In this document: in pieces, positions 36,380 to 44,452 of the stretch
How the letters are laid out: the number at the start of each line of letters is the position of its first letter
Numbering within the stretch: the stretch's first letter is position 1
Origin: Muribaculaceae bacterium
GTDB lineage: Bacteria; Bacteroidota; Bacteroidia; Bacteroidales; Muribaculaceae
Assembly (NCBI GenBank): GCA_017559355.1
Contig: JAFYSL010000092.1
Span: 1 to 55,118 of the forward strand
Length of the DNA: 55,118 nucleotides
Direction of reading: 5' to 3'
Notes under the pieces: generated by a model
What the model saw: the letters and a program-made list of their open reading frames with translations, nothing else
What the model was told of the DNA's origin: nothing
The model's database searches: none
Position numbers and translations under genes: made by a program

Positions 36380-36713
36380 TATCTATGTTAGTAGTCGCAT
36401 TCATTACAAAAAGTAGCAAAAGCCCTAATGGGAACTTTTCAACGAAAGAATATTTACATTAATAGAAGAGGATATTTGAGCAAAATATAAATTACAATAC
36501 CCCAATCTATTTAATAAATGTAAAATATTTGCACAAAGATAAGAATAAATTAAACAAATGATGAAAAAACATGAAAAAAGTATTATCCAATACTCTAAAA
36601 AAAACTGGGTGAAATTGATTTTTAGAAAAAGGTGAATAAATATTTGCTTTCTAATTGAGGGTTTTATACATTTGCGATAATAATTAACTATTTATTAACT
36701 AAATTTTGATATC
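36380..36713. other. divergent regulatory region between the fimbrial operon and a lipoprotein gene
   Basis: This 334-bp AT-rich gap holds no gene. The plus-strand promoter at 36643-36674 is clear. For the fimbrial operon only a -7-like box is seen on the minus strand (TATCTTTG, 36541-36534), with a TTTG 13 bases upstream, too close for the consensus, so fimbrial transcription may need an activator or another sigma factor. A loose inverted repeat (AATATTTACATT near 36450, AATGTAAAATATT near 36517) is AT-rich and may be chance. The leader of the fimbrial operon would be about 150 nt. Confidence 0.45.
36643..36674 (+). promoter_or_regulatory. Bacteroidetes-type promoter of the 343-aa lipoprotein gene
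   Basis: TTTG at 36643-36646 and TACATTTG at 36667-36674, separated by 20 bases, match the consensus. The leader would be about 33 nt. Confidence 0.85.
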
Positions 36714-37745
36714 ATGAGAAAATTGAAAGTTTATTCAATGTTAGCAGTATTTGCAACAATGAGTGTGTTATCTTCATGTACATTCCACAATCCAGATGAG
36801 ATTTCATGTCGCGACATTGTAAAAGAGTATAATCGTGTGATTGAGGAGCAAGTATCAAATATGGTTACCGTTCCTGTTATGATTGGGAAATATGAATGCA
36901 ATGATGAGGGTGAAAGGTATGCATTGCGCCAACTTGAAGCTGCAGGGTTGATTACATACGACGTAGAACGTCTTGCTTGGTGGGAAAAGGCTTTCAAAAA
37001 TGTAAAGCACACCTATACAGCTTATGAATACTATGGATGGTACTCGTATCCAGTTGAAAAAACTTATTGGGATAAGAAAGAATCGTATGATTTTGAAGAT
37101 CATTATATTGTAACAGTGGCATTGACCGACAAGGGTAAAAAACTCGTTATTGAAGAGTTTCCAACACCTGAAGGTGACAAAGATATGAAACAACCCGAGA
37201 TTAATTATGAAGAATATGCTTGGGTTAAGGCTGATTTGTCGGAAGAATGGCCATATATTGAAAACCCATTCTTAAAGAAAGAAAAAAAGGAAGAGAAAAA
37301 AGAAGAAGTTTCAGATAGCCCAGTTAATAACTACACTGCAGAGGAAGAACCTAAGGATAAAATAGAACGTATTGATGAAGCACAATATAAAAAGTATAAA
37401 GCATTTGCTCCAGAAGTTGAGTGTGTTACACTTTTGGCATACAAAACAGAGGCAGTGAAAGCTCGTAACATTCAAATTGCGAAGCAAGAAAATGGCATTA
37501 GTAAAGCTACTGCTGAAGTGATTGTTGAAATGGTAGATGTTTCAGATGTTGGTAGAATCAAAAACTATGTTGAAGAGGAGCAAAAAATGTTGTATAAAGT
37601 TGCTTTAACCTATTACTTAGACAAAGGTTGGGTACTTGATACAAATAGCATAGAGTTATTAATGGCTCCTAATGCAGATGGTGAATGTGGAGACGAAGGA
37701 GAGGTTTGTGATTATGTAGTGGCTGATTCAGTTCGAGCTTGGTAG
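36714..37745 (+). CDS. lipoprotein of unknown function
   Basis: A 343-aa protein with a lipoprotein signal (LSSC, Cys22). I do not recognise a family. The N-terminal part (about 25-160) is rich in Tyr and Trp and mixes helix and strand. A highly charged linker follows (FLKKEKKEEKKEE near 190). The C-terminal part (about 225-335) has alternating strands ending in a CGDEGEVCDYV segment with two Cys that could pair. It is monocistronic with its own promoter and terminator and is divergent from the fimbrial operon, which hints at, but does not show, a link. Confidence 0.75.
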   Translation: MRKLKVYSMLAVFATMSVLSSCTFHNPDEISCRDIVKEYNRVIEEQVSNMVTVPVMIGKYECNDEGERYALRQLEAAGLITYDVERLAWWEKAFKNVKHTYTAYEYYGWYSYPVEKTYWDKKESYDFEDHYIVTVALTDKGKKLVIEEFPTPEGDKDMKQPEINYEEYAWVKADLSEEWPYIENPFLKKEKKEEKKEEVSDSPVNNYTAEEEPKDKIERIDEAQYKKYKAFAPEVECVTLLAYKTEAVKARNIQIAKQENGISKATAEVIVEMVDVSDVGRIKNYVEEEQKMLYKVALTYYLDKGWVLDTNSIELLMAPNADGECGDEGEVCDYVVADSVRAW

Positions 37746-37765
37746 TGTAATCAAAATTAGATAAT

Positions 37766-37794
37766 AAAAGTAGCGTCACTGACGCTACTTTTTT
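37766..37794 (+). terminator. terminator of the lipoprotein gene
   Basis: AAAAGTAGCGTCA pairs with TGACGCTACTTTT, followed by further T residues. The A-run at its left could also end transcription of the convergent amidase gene. Confidence 0.9.
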
Positions 37795-37817
37795 GTTTGT
37801 GATATAGTGAATGTATT

Positions 37818-39275
37818 TTATTTCTTTATTGATTGTTTTACGAGTTTGAGGTAGTCTTCAATCCCTTTGACTGCTTGCTTGGCGATGCGTTGGCGGAATT
37901 TTGGGTCGGCAAGCATTTCTTCTTCGGGAAGACTGCTCATAAATAGAGCTTCGAGTAGTAGGTTGGGATACTCGGTGGGAGCATTGAGTGAGAAATTGAA
38001 ATTGCCAGTTAATCCAAAGTTTCGGAGACCAAGATCAAGCATGCGATTGAGTACGCATTGTGCAAGGTCGCGATTGGCAATGCTTTTATAATATGTGCTT
38101 GTTCCCATTTCGTTGATAGGCGAGCCACCAGCATTGTTGTGCACCGACATCATGAGGTCAACGTTGTTGTTGATAAAAATTTTTTTGCGTTGAGTCATAG
38201 TGATGTCAATATCGCTGTCGCGTGAAAGGATAACTTTTGCGCCTTTCTTTTCGAGGATTTGCTTAATGCGTTGCACTATGTCGAGGTTCACAAAGCTTTC
38301 TTTTAATCCCGAAGCTCCGATTGCACCTGGATATTTGCCACCATGTCCAGCATCGAGACCAATAGTAAGGTCCTTGAGACGAAGAGAGGGACGATGCTTT
38401 ACGTTGATAACGAGATTGTTCCCTTCGTAACCGATAGAGTACCCCCATGAATATTCATCTTTAAGGGTGATAATAGCGCGTAATACATCGCTGTCAACTT
38501 GTTGCCAGTCGACATGTTTTATCATGCCCAATTCGCCGCGTTGAGTTATCCAGTTGCTATTATTTGTAGCTCCAAAGATGTCAATGCATATAGTTGTAGG
38601 GTTGAGTTGTGTCCATGATTGGTAGGGGAGACGCATGGGAAGTGATATTGAAATACGGTCGGTATTTCTCGATTGAGATATTGACCAACTGCCCGAATTT
38701 ATAATCTCGGCACGATCAAGAGTTTCGGCTACGAGATTTTTAGGGATATATGCAACGCGGTTCTTTGAAAGTTGTACGAGATACAAATTGTCAGTTTGGC
38801 TAATTGCTTTTAGTGTAATGCCTTTGTCGATAAATCCCATCTTTGTGCCACCAAGACGGTCGTCGCCATTTCCAAATTGTAAGTAGGCGTCAGAAAGGGT
38901 TTTGACGTTTAGTGCGGGAGAGATAGGTCGAGTCGAAGGGGAATTTTGAATGGTATTCGCTGTCTTAGGTGCAGAATAATTAATCGAAATCTTTTGAGAA
39001 GTAGTCTCTGATGAGTTTTGCGTACTGATGGTTATCGTGTTGCTCCCTTCGTTGAGGGTAACGACATCGGCAAATGCTCCAGTTGAGTATACTTTTACCT
39101 CCTTGCCATTGATGAAAGCCTTATTGCTCGGTTCGGTAGTTGCAATAGTGTTGTGTTGAGCGCGAGAAGTGGAACTCTTTGCTCCTTGTACTATATTGAG
39201 TGAAGGGGCATCGGCATTGGCAGAGAGGGCTAATATGGACGCAATTGATATTGTGATGTGACGAAAGTAATTCAT
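37818..39275 (-). CDS. N-acetylmuramoyl-L-alanine amidase (AmiC-type)
   Basis: A periplasmic zinc hydrolase that removes stem peptides from peptidoglycan, typically during cell separation. The 485-aa protein has a signal peptide (cleavage near ANA, about 22), a beta-rich N-terminal part with SH3-like and AMIN-like segments (SWTQLNPTTICIDIFG), and a C-terminal Amidase_3 domain. Zinc ligands are His311 (LDAGHGG), Glu326 (LKESF) and His379 (SVHNNAGG); the catalytic Glu lies in LLLEALFMS near the end. It is convergent with the unknown lipoprotein gene and sits downstream of rplU-rpmA, from which a terminator separates it. Confidence 0.92.
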   Translation of the reverse strand: MNYFRHITISIASILALSANADAPSLNIVQGAKSSTSRAQHNTIATTEPSNKAFINGKEVKVYSTGAFADVVTLNEGSNTITISTQNSSETTSQKISINYSAPKTANTIQNSPSTRPISPALNVKTLSDAYLQFGNGDDRLGGTKMGFIDKGITLKAISQTDNLYLVQLSKNRVAYIPKNLVAETLDRAEIINSGSWSISQSRNTDRISISLPMRLPYQSWTQLNPTTICIDIFGATNNSNWITQRGELGMIKHVDWQQVDSDVLRAIITLKDEYSWGYSIGYEGNNLVINVKHRPSLRLKDLTIGLDAGHGGKYPGAIGASGLKESFVNLDIVQRIKQILEKKGAKVILSRDSDIDITMTQRKKIFINNNVDLMMSVHNNAGGSPINEMGTSTYYKSIANRDLAQCVLNRMLDLGLRNFGLTGNFNFSLNAPTEYPNLLLEALFMSSLPEEEMLADPKFRQRIAKQAVKGIEDYLKLVKQSIKK

Positions 39276-39317
39276 GAGATATAATAATTTAAGAGTTGAT
39301 GTGGTGATTATTAAATC

Positions 39318-39354
39318 AAAAAGGCGTCTTCAATATTTCATGAAGTCGCCTTTT
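39318..39354. terminator. terminator after rpmA
   Basis: AAAAGGCGTCTTCA pairs with TGAAGTCGCCTTTT (one T-T mismatch), flanked by A and T runs. It ends rplU-rpmA on the minus strand, 32 bases after the rpmA stop. Confidence 0.8.
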
Positions 39355-39385
39355 GTGATGATTTGTCTGAAATTAAGCTGGTCGC

Positions 39386-39646
39386 TTATGCTTCAGCAGG
39401 AGTTACGTTGATGAAACGACGACCATTTTTACCTTCGGTAAAGAGTACAGTTCCGTCAACAAGAGCATAAAGAGTGTGATCTTTACCCATACCAACATTC
39501 AAACCTGGGTGGTGAACAGTACCACGTTGACGTTTGATGATGTTGCCAGCTTTAGCATATTGACCACCGAAAATCTTAACGCCGAGTCGTTTGCTTTCCG
39601 ATTCGCGTCCGTTCTTAGAACTACCTACACCTTTCTTATGTGCCAT
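39386..39646 (-). CDS. rpmA: 50S ribosomal protein L27
   Basis: An 86-aa L27 protein, starting [22 protein letters not shown], with [11 protein letters not shown] and a [12 protein letters not shown] segment. The N-terminus reaches the peptidyl-transferase centre. It lacks the cleavable N-terminal extension found in Firmicutes L27. It lies 20 bp after rplU, the conserved pair. Confidence 0.97.
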   Translation of the reverse strand: MAHKKGVGSSKNGRESESKRLGVKIFGGQYAKAGNIIKRQRGTVHHPGLNVGMGKDHTLYALVDGTVLFTEGKNGRRFINVTPAEA

Positions 39647-39666
39647 TTTCTTAAGATTTTAGAGGG

Positions 39667-39987
39667 TTATGCAACAATGTCTTTAATCACTACTTTGGTG
39701 AAAGATTGACGGTGACCGTTTTTGCGGCGGTAACCTTTACGTCTTTTTTTCTTGAAGACGATAACTTTTTCACCTTTTACGAGGGGACATGCTACCTCGC
39801 AAACTACTTTTGCTCCTTCAACGGTGGGAGCGCCAACTTTGATTGCACCGTCGGCTTCAGCGAGGAGTACACGGTCAAATTCTACTGTGTCACCTTCTTT
39901 AACTTGCTCGCCGAGATAATGAACATACAAGAACTTGCCAGCTTCAGCTTTGAATTGTTGTCCTTGAATTTCTACGATAACGTACAT
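39667..39987 (-). CDS. rplU: 50S ribosomal protein L21
   Basis: A 106-aa L21 protein, starting [15 protein letters not shown], with the basic [18 protein letters not shown] segment that contacts 23S rRNA. It is the first gene of rplU-rpmA, behind a strong promoter and a structured leader. Confidence 0.97.
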   Translation of the reverse strand: MYVIVEIQGQQFKAEAGKFLYVHYLGEQVKEGDTVEFDRVLLAEADGAIKVGAPTVEGAKVVCEVACPLVKGEKVIVFKKKRRKGYRRKNGHRQSFTKVVIKDIVA

Positions 39988-40074
39988 CTGTTAAATTAAT
40001 TAATACAGGTTACATCCGGTAGGCGAGGCGCGAAACAGGTGCGCACTACTTAATTCTTGCCTACTACGGAAAAA
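39988..40074 (-). promoter_or_regulatory. structured leader of rplU-rpmA
   Basis: The leader contains a 6-bp outer stem GTAGGC/GCCTAC (40059-40064 with 40019-40024) that encloses a GC-rich inner stem GCGC/GCGC around ACCTGTTTC. In an AT-rich background this pairing stands out. An autoregulatory leader is plausible but inferred. Confidence 0.5.
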
Positions 40075-40080
40075 TGCGCA

Positions 40081-40111
40081 CAAAATTACTTATTTTTTTT
40101 GAAACTGCAAA
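40081..40111 (-). promoter_or_regulatory. Bacteroidetes-type promoter of rplU-rpmA
   Basis: On the minus strand TTTG (40111-40108) and TAATTTTG (40088-40081) have a 19-base spacer, an exact consensus match. Confidence 0.85.
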
Positions 40112-40184
40112 ATAAAATTATAACAACCTTAATTAAATGAAAAAAATAAGTTGAAATAGTCTAAGCAATGGTTGGTTTGTTAAG

Positions 40185-40201
40185 AATGGAGTAATTCCAT
40201 T
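40185..40201 (-). terminator. short hairpin at the end of the pyrE operon
   Basis: AATGGA pairs with TCCATT around a 5-nt loop directly after the stop of the Rieske-like gene. The stem is short and the T content after it is modest. Confidence 0.4.
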
Positions 40202-40202
40202 T

Positions 40203-40691
40203 TTATCGTCTTATTACATAGCCACCGAATTCATTAGGACCATATACATGGTATTGCTTGAGACCATAGCGTTTTTCGGCTGCGGGGCCTGAAATGGGGT
40301 AGCCTGGTGTATCGAAAACATCATATTGGCTGCCACATTTTGGACATACGGCTTGTAGTTTGTCGCGATCGACATATATGCGTACGTTGTTTTGAGCTTC
40401 AATAGGGCACGACATGTCGTAGGCTAATGGGTAACCCATAATGTTGCTCACGAGTAATACTCCTCCAAATCCAGTGTAGGTTAGTTCGGTATATGGGAAC
40501 CCTACAGGTTTGCGTTCGGTTTTGATAAAGTAGCGGAAGTCGGTGGCGCCAATAACGCCATATGTGTTCCACATTCCCACATTTGAAAACTCAATGTTGA
40601 CAGGTAGTGGTGGAATACGATCATCGTTAATATGCTCACACGAAGAGAATATTAATGCCACGAATAGCATAAATGGGAGTCCCCACTTCAT
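40203..40691 (-). CDS. Rieske-like lipoprotein with altered cluster ligands
   Basis: I start this at the ATG at 40691 (162 aa), which gives a good lipoprotein signal (FSSC, Cys18); a longer in-frame reading would overlap argH and hide the signal. The C-terminal half resembles a Rieske domain: YDMSCPIEA (Cys95), then AVCPKCGSQYD (Cys116, Cys119) and the ISGPA loop (near 133-137). A classic Rieske site is CxH...CPxHG; here the first His is Ile97 and the second is Cys119, so two His ligands are gone and a CxxC pair remains. The domain may bind zinc or no metal. It is the last gene of the operon, 10 bp after argH. Confidence 0.75.
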   Translation of the reverse strand: MKWGLPFMLFVALIFSSCEHINDDRIPPLPVNIEFSNVGMWNTYGVIGATDFRYFIKTERKPVGFPYTELTYTGFGGVLLVSNIMGYPLAYDMSCPIEAQNNVRIYVDRDKLQAVCPKCGSQYDVFDTPGYPISGPAAEKRYGLKQYHVYGPNEFGGYVIRR

Positions 40692-40701
40692 ACGACATCG
40701 A

Positions 40702-42042
40702 TTATGCGTTGAGAAGTTTATCGAAGGCTTTGCGATATGTGTCGAAGTTAAATTGCGACAAGGTACGATTGAATAGTTCGCAAATTTGGTCGTTGCAGAG
40801 ATTGCCGATTGAGCCTTCGTGAGTGTGATTGATGTCGTAGCGAGGTTCGAAATTTCCTGCTTCGATTTCAAGGCCAACTTGCTTGTATGAGTCGCGGAAT
40901 GGCATGCCTTCTGAAACTCGACGATTAACTTCTTCTACTGAGTACATATATTTATATCGTGGGTCGGTAGCAACATCGGTATTAACTTTAACTTGAGCAA
41001 GCATGGTGTTGACCATATTGATAATATCGATGATTGAGTCAAATGCAGGGAGGAAGTTTTCCTTAATAAGTTGCAAGTCGCGGAAATAACCCGAAGGAAG
41101 GTTGTTTGTAATGAGTGTAATTTCCATTGGGAGGGCTTGCAATTTGTTGCATTTTGCACGAGTCAATTCAAATACGTCGGGATTCTTTTTGTGAGGCATG
41201 ATTGATGATCCTGTGGTAAACTCGTCGGGGAGTTTAATGAATCCAAAGTTTTGAGAGTTGAACATGCATGCATCAAATGCGAGTTTTGATAATGTTGCAG
41301 CGATTCCAGCAATAGCTTGAGCTACGATACGTTCGGTTTTGCCACGTCCCATTTGAGCATATACCACGTTATATGCCATTGAATCAAACCCAAGAAGTTG
41401 GGTTGTCATTGTACGATTTAGAGGGAATGACGATCCATATCCAGCTGCCGAACCGAGAGGATTGCGATTGGCTACTTCATAAGCGGCGCGAAGTACTGTG
41501 AGGTCGTCGGCAAGAGATTCGGCATAAGCGCCAAACCACAATCCAAACGATGAAGGCATTGCCACTTGAAGGTGAGTGTAGCCAGGAATTACAACATATT
41601 TGTAGCGATTGCTTTGGCTGATGAGTGTGTCAAATAAACGTTTCACTGCGATAGCTACATCCTCAATGCGTGAGCGAGTGAATAGTTTGAGATCGACAAG
41701 CACTTGATCATTGCGTGAACGGCCAGAGTGAATTTTCTTGCCAACATCGCCAAGTGAACGGGTGAGCATCAATTCTACTTGAGAGTGCACATCTTCTACG
41801 CCTTCCTCAATCACAAATTTGCCACTGATTGCGATGTCGTAAATCTTGCGAAGTTCTTTTAATAGAAGGTCAAGCTCGTTGGCTTCAAGCAATCCTATTG
41901 ATTGAAGCATGGTGATGTGAGCCATTGAGCCAAGAACGTCAAATGGTGCGAGATATAAGTCCATTTCACGGTCAAGACCTACAGTGTAAGCCTCAACGTT
42001 GTGATCGACTTTAACGTTTTTCTCCCAAAGTTTTGATGCCAT
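40702..42042 (-). CDS. argH: argininosuccinate lyase
   Basis: It splits argininosuccinate into arginine and fumarate, the last step of arginine synthesis. The 446 aa carry the superfamily signature GSSIMPHKKNPD (flexible catalytic loop), and SGRSRNDQ and YTHLQVAMPSS-type motifs in the N-terminal half. It is a cytosolic homotetramer in the family. It lies 17 bp after the SRPBCC gene in the operon with pyrE; the other arginine genes are not in this window. Confidence 0.95.
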   Translation of the reverse strand: MASKLWEKNVKVDHNVEAYTVGLDREMDLYLAPFDVLGSMAHITMLQSIGLLEANELDLLLKELRKIYDIAISGKFVIEEGVEDVHSQVELMLTRSLGDVGKKIHSGRSRNDQVLVDLKLFTRSRIEDVAIAVKRLFDTLISQSNRYKYVVIPGYTHLQVAMPSSFGLWFGAYAESLADDLTVLRAAYEVANRNPLGSAAGYGSSFPLNRTMTTQLLGFDSMAYNVVYAQMGRGKTERIVAQAIAGIAATLSKLAFDACMFNSQNFGFIKLPDEFTTGSSIMPHKKNPDVFELTRAKCNKLQALPMEITLITNNLPSGYFRDLQLIKENFLPAFDSIIDIINMVNTMLAQVKVNTDVATDPRYKYMYSVEEVNRRVSEGMPFRDSYKQVGLEIEAGNFEPRYDINHTHEGSIGNLCNDQICELFNRTLSQFNFDTYRKAFDKLLNA

Positions 42043-42059
42043 AGTGAGATGTTGTTTGT

Positions 42060-42485
42060 TTATAGAGTGCCGTTGAGTTGGCTAATCATTTCGCCGAATT
42101 TATCGGCTGCTTCTTGCATTTTTCCGCCTATGAGAGGACGCAACATTGCGGGGATTTCTACGTCGATAGCAGTGACAACGGTAGATGAAGACTCGCTTGT
42201 TGCTGTGATATCAATAATCATTGACAATGGAACTGGAGAACCTACAGTTGCAAACACGATGTGTCCAGGAGCTGTGCGTTCAACTACTTGAAATTTTAAT
42301 TGTCCTACTTGAGGAGTATTGATGCAGATTGCATCGCTTTCAAATGTCACATCGCCCATCTTAGCACGGTGCTCAGCGGGGATTTCTTCAATGCGTTTTT
42401 GGAATGAAGATATATCACTGAAGCGGTCAAACAATACTTCAACAGGTTGATTGACCGCTACAGGTTTACTTTCGTATTTTGCCAT
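42060..42485 (-). CDS. SRPBCC-fold protein
   Basis: A 141-aa protein with the helix-grip pattern of polyketide cyclase/START-like proteins: an N-terminal strand (VNQPVEVLFDRFSDISSF), alternating strands through LKFQVVERTAPGHIVF, and a long C-terminal helix (GKMQEAADKFGEMISQL). No signal peptide is present, so it is cytosolic. The fold binds hydrophobic ligands or chaperones other proteins; the function is unknown here. It sits 14 bp after pyrE and 17 bp before argH. Confidence 0.78.
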   Translation of the reverse strand: MAKYESKPVAVNQPVEVLFDRFSDISSFQKRIEEIPAEHRAKMGDVTFESDAICINTPQVGQLKFQVVERTAPGHIVFATVGSPVPLSMIIDITATSESSSTVVTAIDVEIPAMLRPLIGGKMQEAADKFGEMISQLNGTL

Positions 42486-42499
42486 ATATAGAGGTAAAA

Positions 42500-43150
42500 T
42501 TATTCAGCGTTAGGATTAGCAGGAACCCAGTTAGCAGGGTCTTTGCGCCATTCTTTAAGTGTTTCGATGTCTTCGGCTTTGATGTAGTTAGTTGCCAAAG
42601 CAGCTTCGAGCATAGAATTGTAGTTGCTCAAAGTGCGAAGAGTAACACCTGCTTGACGGAAGTTTTCAACTGCTACAGGGAATTCGTAAGTGAAGATTGC
42701 AGCCATACCTACAACTTCGCAACCAGCTGCACGAATTGCTTCAACTGCTTTAAGACTGCTACCACCTGTAGAGATGAGGTCTTCAATAACTACTACTTTT
42801 TGACCAGGTTTAAGATTGCCTTCGATGAGGTTTTCAAGACCGTGGTTTTTAGGAGTAGCGCGTACGTATACATAAGGGAGGCCTAAAGTATCGGCAACAA
42901 GAGCACCTTGTGCGATAGCTCCAGTAGCAACGCCAGCAACTGCATCAGCATCGCTAAATTCTTCCATAATCAAACGACAAAGTTCTACTTTGATAAAGCT
43001 ACGAATGTCGGGGTAAGAAAGAGTCTTACGGTTGTCGGTATATATAGGAGAGTTCCATCCCGAAGCCCAAACGAATGGATTATCGGGTTGCAATTTAATA
43101 GCACTAATTTTGAGCAATTTCTCAGCTAAAAGTTGTTCCATTTTTTCCAT
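42500..43150 (-). CDS. pyrE: orotate phosphoribosyltransferase
   Basis: It forms orotidine 5'-phosphate from orotate and PRPP in pyrimidine synthesis. I start at the ATG at 43150 (216 aa, MEKMEQLLAEKLLKI); an ATG 27 bases upstream and one 9 bases downstream are also in frame. The PRPP loop is VVVIEDLISTGGSSLKA, with KNHGLENLIEG as the catalytic loop and FVWASGWNSPIYTDNRK near the N-terminus. It is the first gene of pyrE, SRPBCC, argH, Rieske-like, behind a consensus promoter. Confidence 0.94.
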   Translation of the reverse strand: MEKMEQLLAEKLLKISAIKLQPDNPFVWASGWNSPIYTDNRKTLSYPDIRSFIKVELCRLIMEEFSDADAVAGVATGAIAQGALVADTLGLPYVYVRATPKNHGLENLIEGNLKPGQKVVVIEDLISTGGSSLKAVEAIRAAGCEVVGMAAIFTYEFPVAVENFRQAGVTLRTLSNYNSMLEAALATNYIKAEDIETLKEWRKDPANWVPANPNAE

Positions 43151-43181
43151 ATCGGTATAGTTTAAATTATTTTTCAACTTA

Positions 43182-43213
43182 CAAAATTAATGTAACTGCA
43201 GTGGAATTGCAAA
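43182..43213 (-). promoter_or_regulatory. Bacteroidetes-type promoter of the pyrE operon
   Basis: On the minus strand TTTG (43213-43210) and TAATTTTG (43189-43182) are 20 bases apart, an exact match. The start point would be about 25 bases before the ATG. Confidence 0.85.
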
Positions 43214-43310
43214 TAATGGTCAAGATTTTTCCTCTAAAAACTATTAAAAGAACAAAAACTAAGTTTTAATATGGTGAAAAAAGCAAGAAAAATGGAGAAA
43301 ATATGGAATT

Positions 43311-43345
43311 TTTGCTATTGAATTAAACTTTTTGGTAATATTTTG
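43311..43345 (+). promoter_or_regulatory. non-consensus candidate promoter for the His/Pro/Asn-rich protein gene
   Basis: TTTG at 43311-43314 is followed 21 bases later by TAATATTTTG (43336-43345), in which the TA and TTTG halves are two bases too far apart. The call is weak. Confidence 0.35.
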
Positions 43346-43394
43346 CTCTAAATATTAAACGCTAATCAGAAAATTAACTTAAAAATTACTCATC

Positions 43395-44360
43395 ATGAAA
43401 AGATTTTGGAAAATAGTATCAATCGCATTAATATGTGGTATGATGTCAACTCCACAAATTGATGCTCGCGGAAGAAACAATAGTGGCAATACCCGCACCG
43501 AATCTCGTAGTTCACAACGTTCATCGGATGCTCGCCCAAGTGGAAACAAGAACGCCTCTTCTCGTAAAGATGGTAATAAGGTTAACAATAATGCACCAAA
43601 ACCAGGTAATAATAATCGTCCTAGCAATAATAGTAACGTGCCAAAACCAGACAATATAGGAAATAATACTCGTCCAGATAACAACAAAACACCACAAAAA
43701 CCATCTGGAACAATAAATGCTCCTAGCGGAAGTCATAATGGTGGAAATCAACCTCCTCATGGCAATAATAATGCTCCACGTCCAGGTAATGACCATGCAG
43801 TAAGACCTCCACAACCAAGTCATAGTGCTCCATCACACAATAATGGGCCATCGCATCATCATATTGATCGTCCTCATTGCCCACCTGCACGTCCATATTA
43901 TCGCCCAATACCACCTCCAACATTCCGTCCTCATAGTGGTTGCCCTGTATTGAGAACTATTTTTGGAATTTCGTTTGGAACATCTATTAATCTCTCGATT
44001 GATTATCTCAATCGCAATGGTTACACAGTTTCGGGATATGGAAATGATGTAGTATATCTTCGCAATGTTAGCCAACTCAATTATACATGGCATGATGCAA
44101 CATTATATTACGATGGTTATGGATTAACTGGTTCGCAATTTATGTATTCAACCAATTATAATAGCATTACCCGTTATAATAACGTATATAACAAATTGTA
44201 TAACCAATATGGTGCACCAGTAAGTTATCATAGCACATCAACCGAAATGACTGCAACATGGTGGGGATATGACGGGCAATACGTTTCACTCGAATATCGT
44301 CCAATTTACACCAACAATGGACAACTCCGCTATTTCACAATCCTCTCATTTGGGAGATAG
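43395..44360 (+). CDS. secreted Asn/Pro/His-rich low-complexity protein
   Basis: A 321-aa protein with a signal peptide (about 1-24, ends QIDA). Residues about 27-180 are low complexity, rich in Asn, Pro, Gly, Ser and His, with a His/Pro cluster (PSHHHIDRPHCPPARP) that could bind metal. Residues about 185-321 form an ordered domain with many Tyr (SGYGNDVVYLRNV, GYDGQYVSLEYRP). I do not recognise a characterised family. It has no gene partner on the plus strand and is convergent with the GHL10 gene. Confidence 0.72.
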   Translation: MKRFWKIVSIALICGMMSTPQIDARGRNNSGNTRTESRSSQRSSDARPSGNKNASSRKDGNKVNNNAPKPGNNNRPSNNSNVPKPDNIGNNTRPDNNKTPQKPSGTINAPSGSHNGGNQPPHGNNNAPRPGNDHAVRPPQPSHSAPSHNNGPSHHHIDRPHCPPARPYYRPIPPPTFRPHSGCPVLRTIFGISFGTSINLSIDYLNRNGYTVSGYGNDVVYLRNVSQLNYTWHDATLYYDGYGLTGSQFMYSTNYNSITRYNNVYNKLYNQYGAPVSYHSTSTEMTATWWGYDGQYVSLEYRPIYTNNGQLRYFTILSFGR

Positions 44361-44400
44361 TATAAATTAGTTTAGTTGACGTAGAATAATTAAAAACAAT

Positions 44401-44429
44401 GAAGGCGGCGAGTTAAACTCGTCGCCTTC
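44401..44429. terminator. bidirectional terminator between convergent genes
   Basis: GAAGGCGGCGAGT pairs with ACTCGTCGCCTTC around a 3-nt loop (one G-U pair). The T-run is better on the minus strand, where it follows the GHL10 gene. Confidence 0.85.
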
Positions 44430-44452
44430 TCTATTGTAAAGTTTTGAAGTTA

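Noticed and set aside
36448-36529. Loose inverted repeat as a possible invertible fimbrial promoter
   Set aside because: The arms are short, imperfect and AT-rich, and no recombinase gene is present in the window.
40692-40877. N-terminal extension of the Rieske-like gene
   Set aside because: It overlaps argH and would bury a good lipoprotein signal; the ATG at 40691 is preferred.
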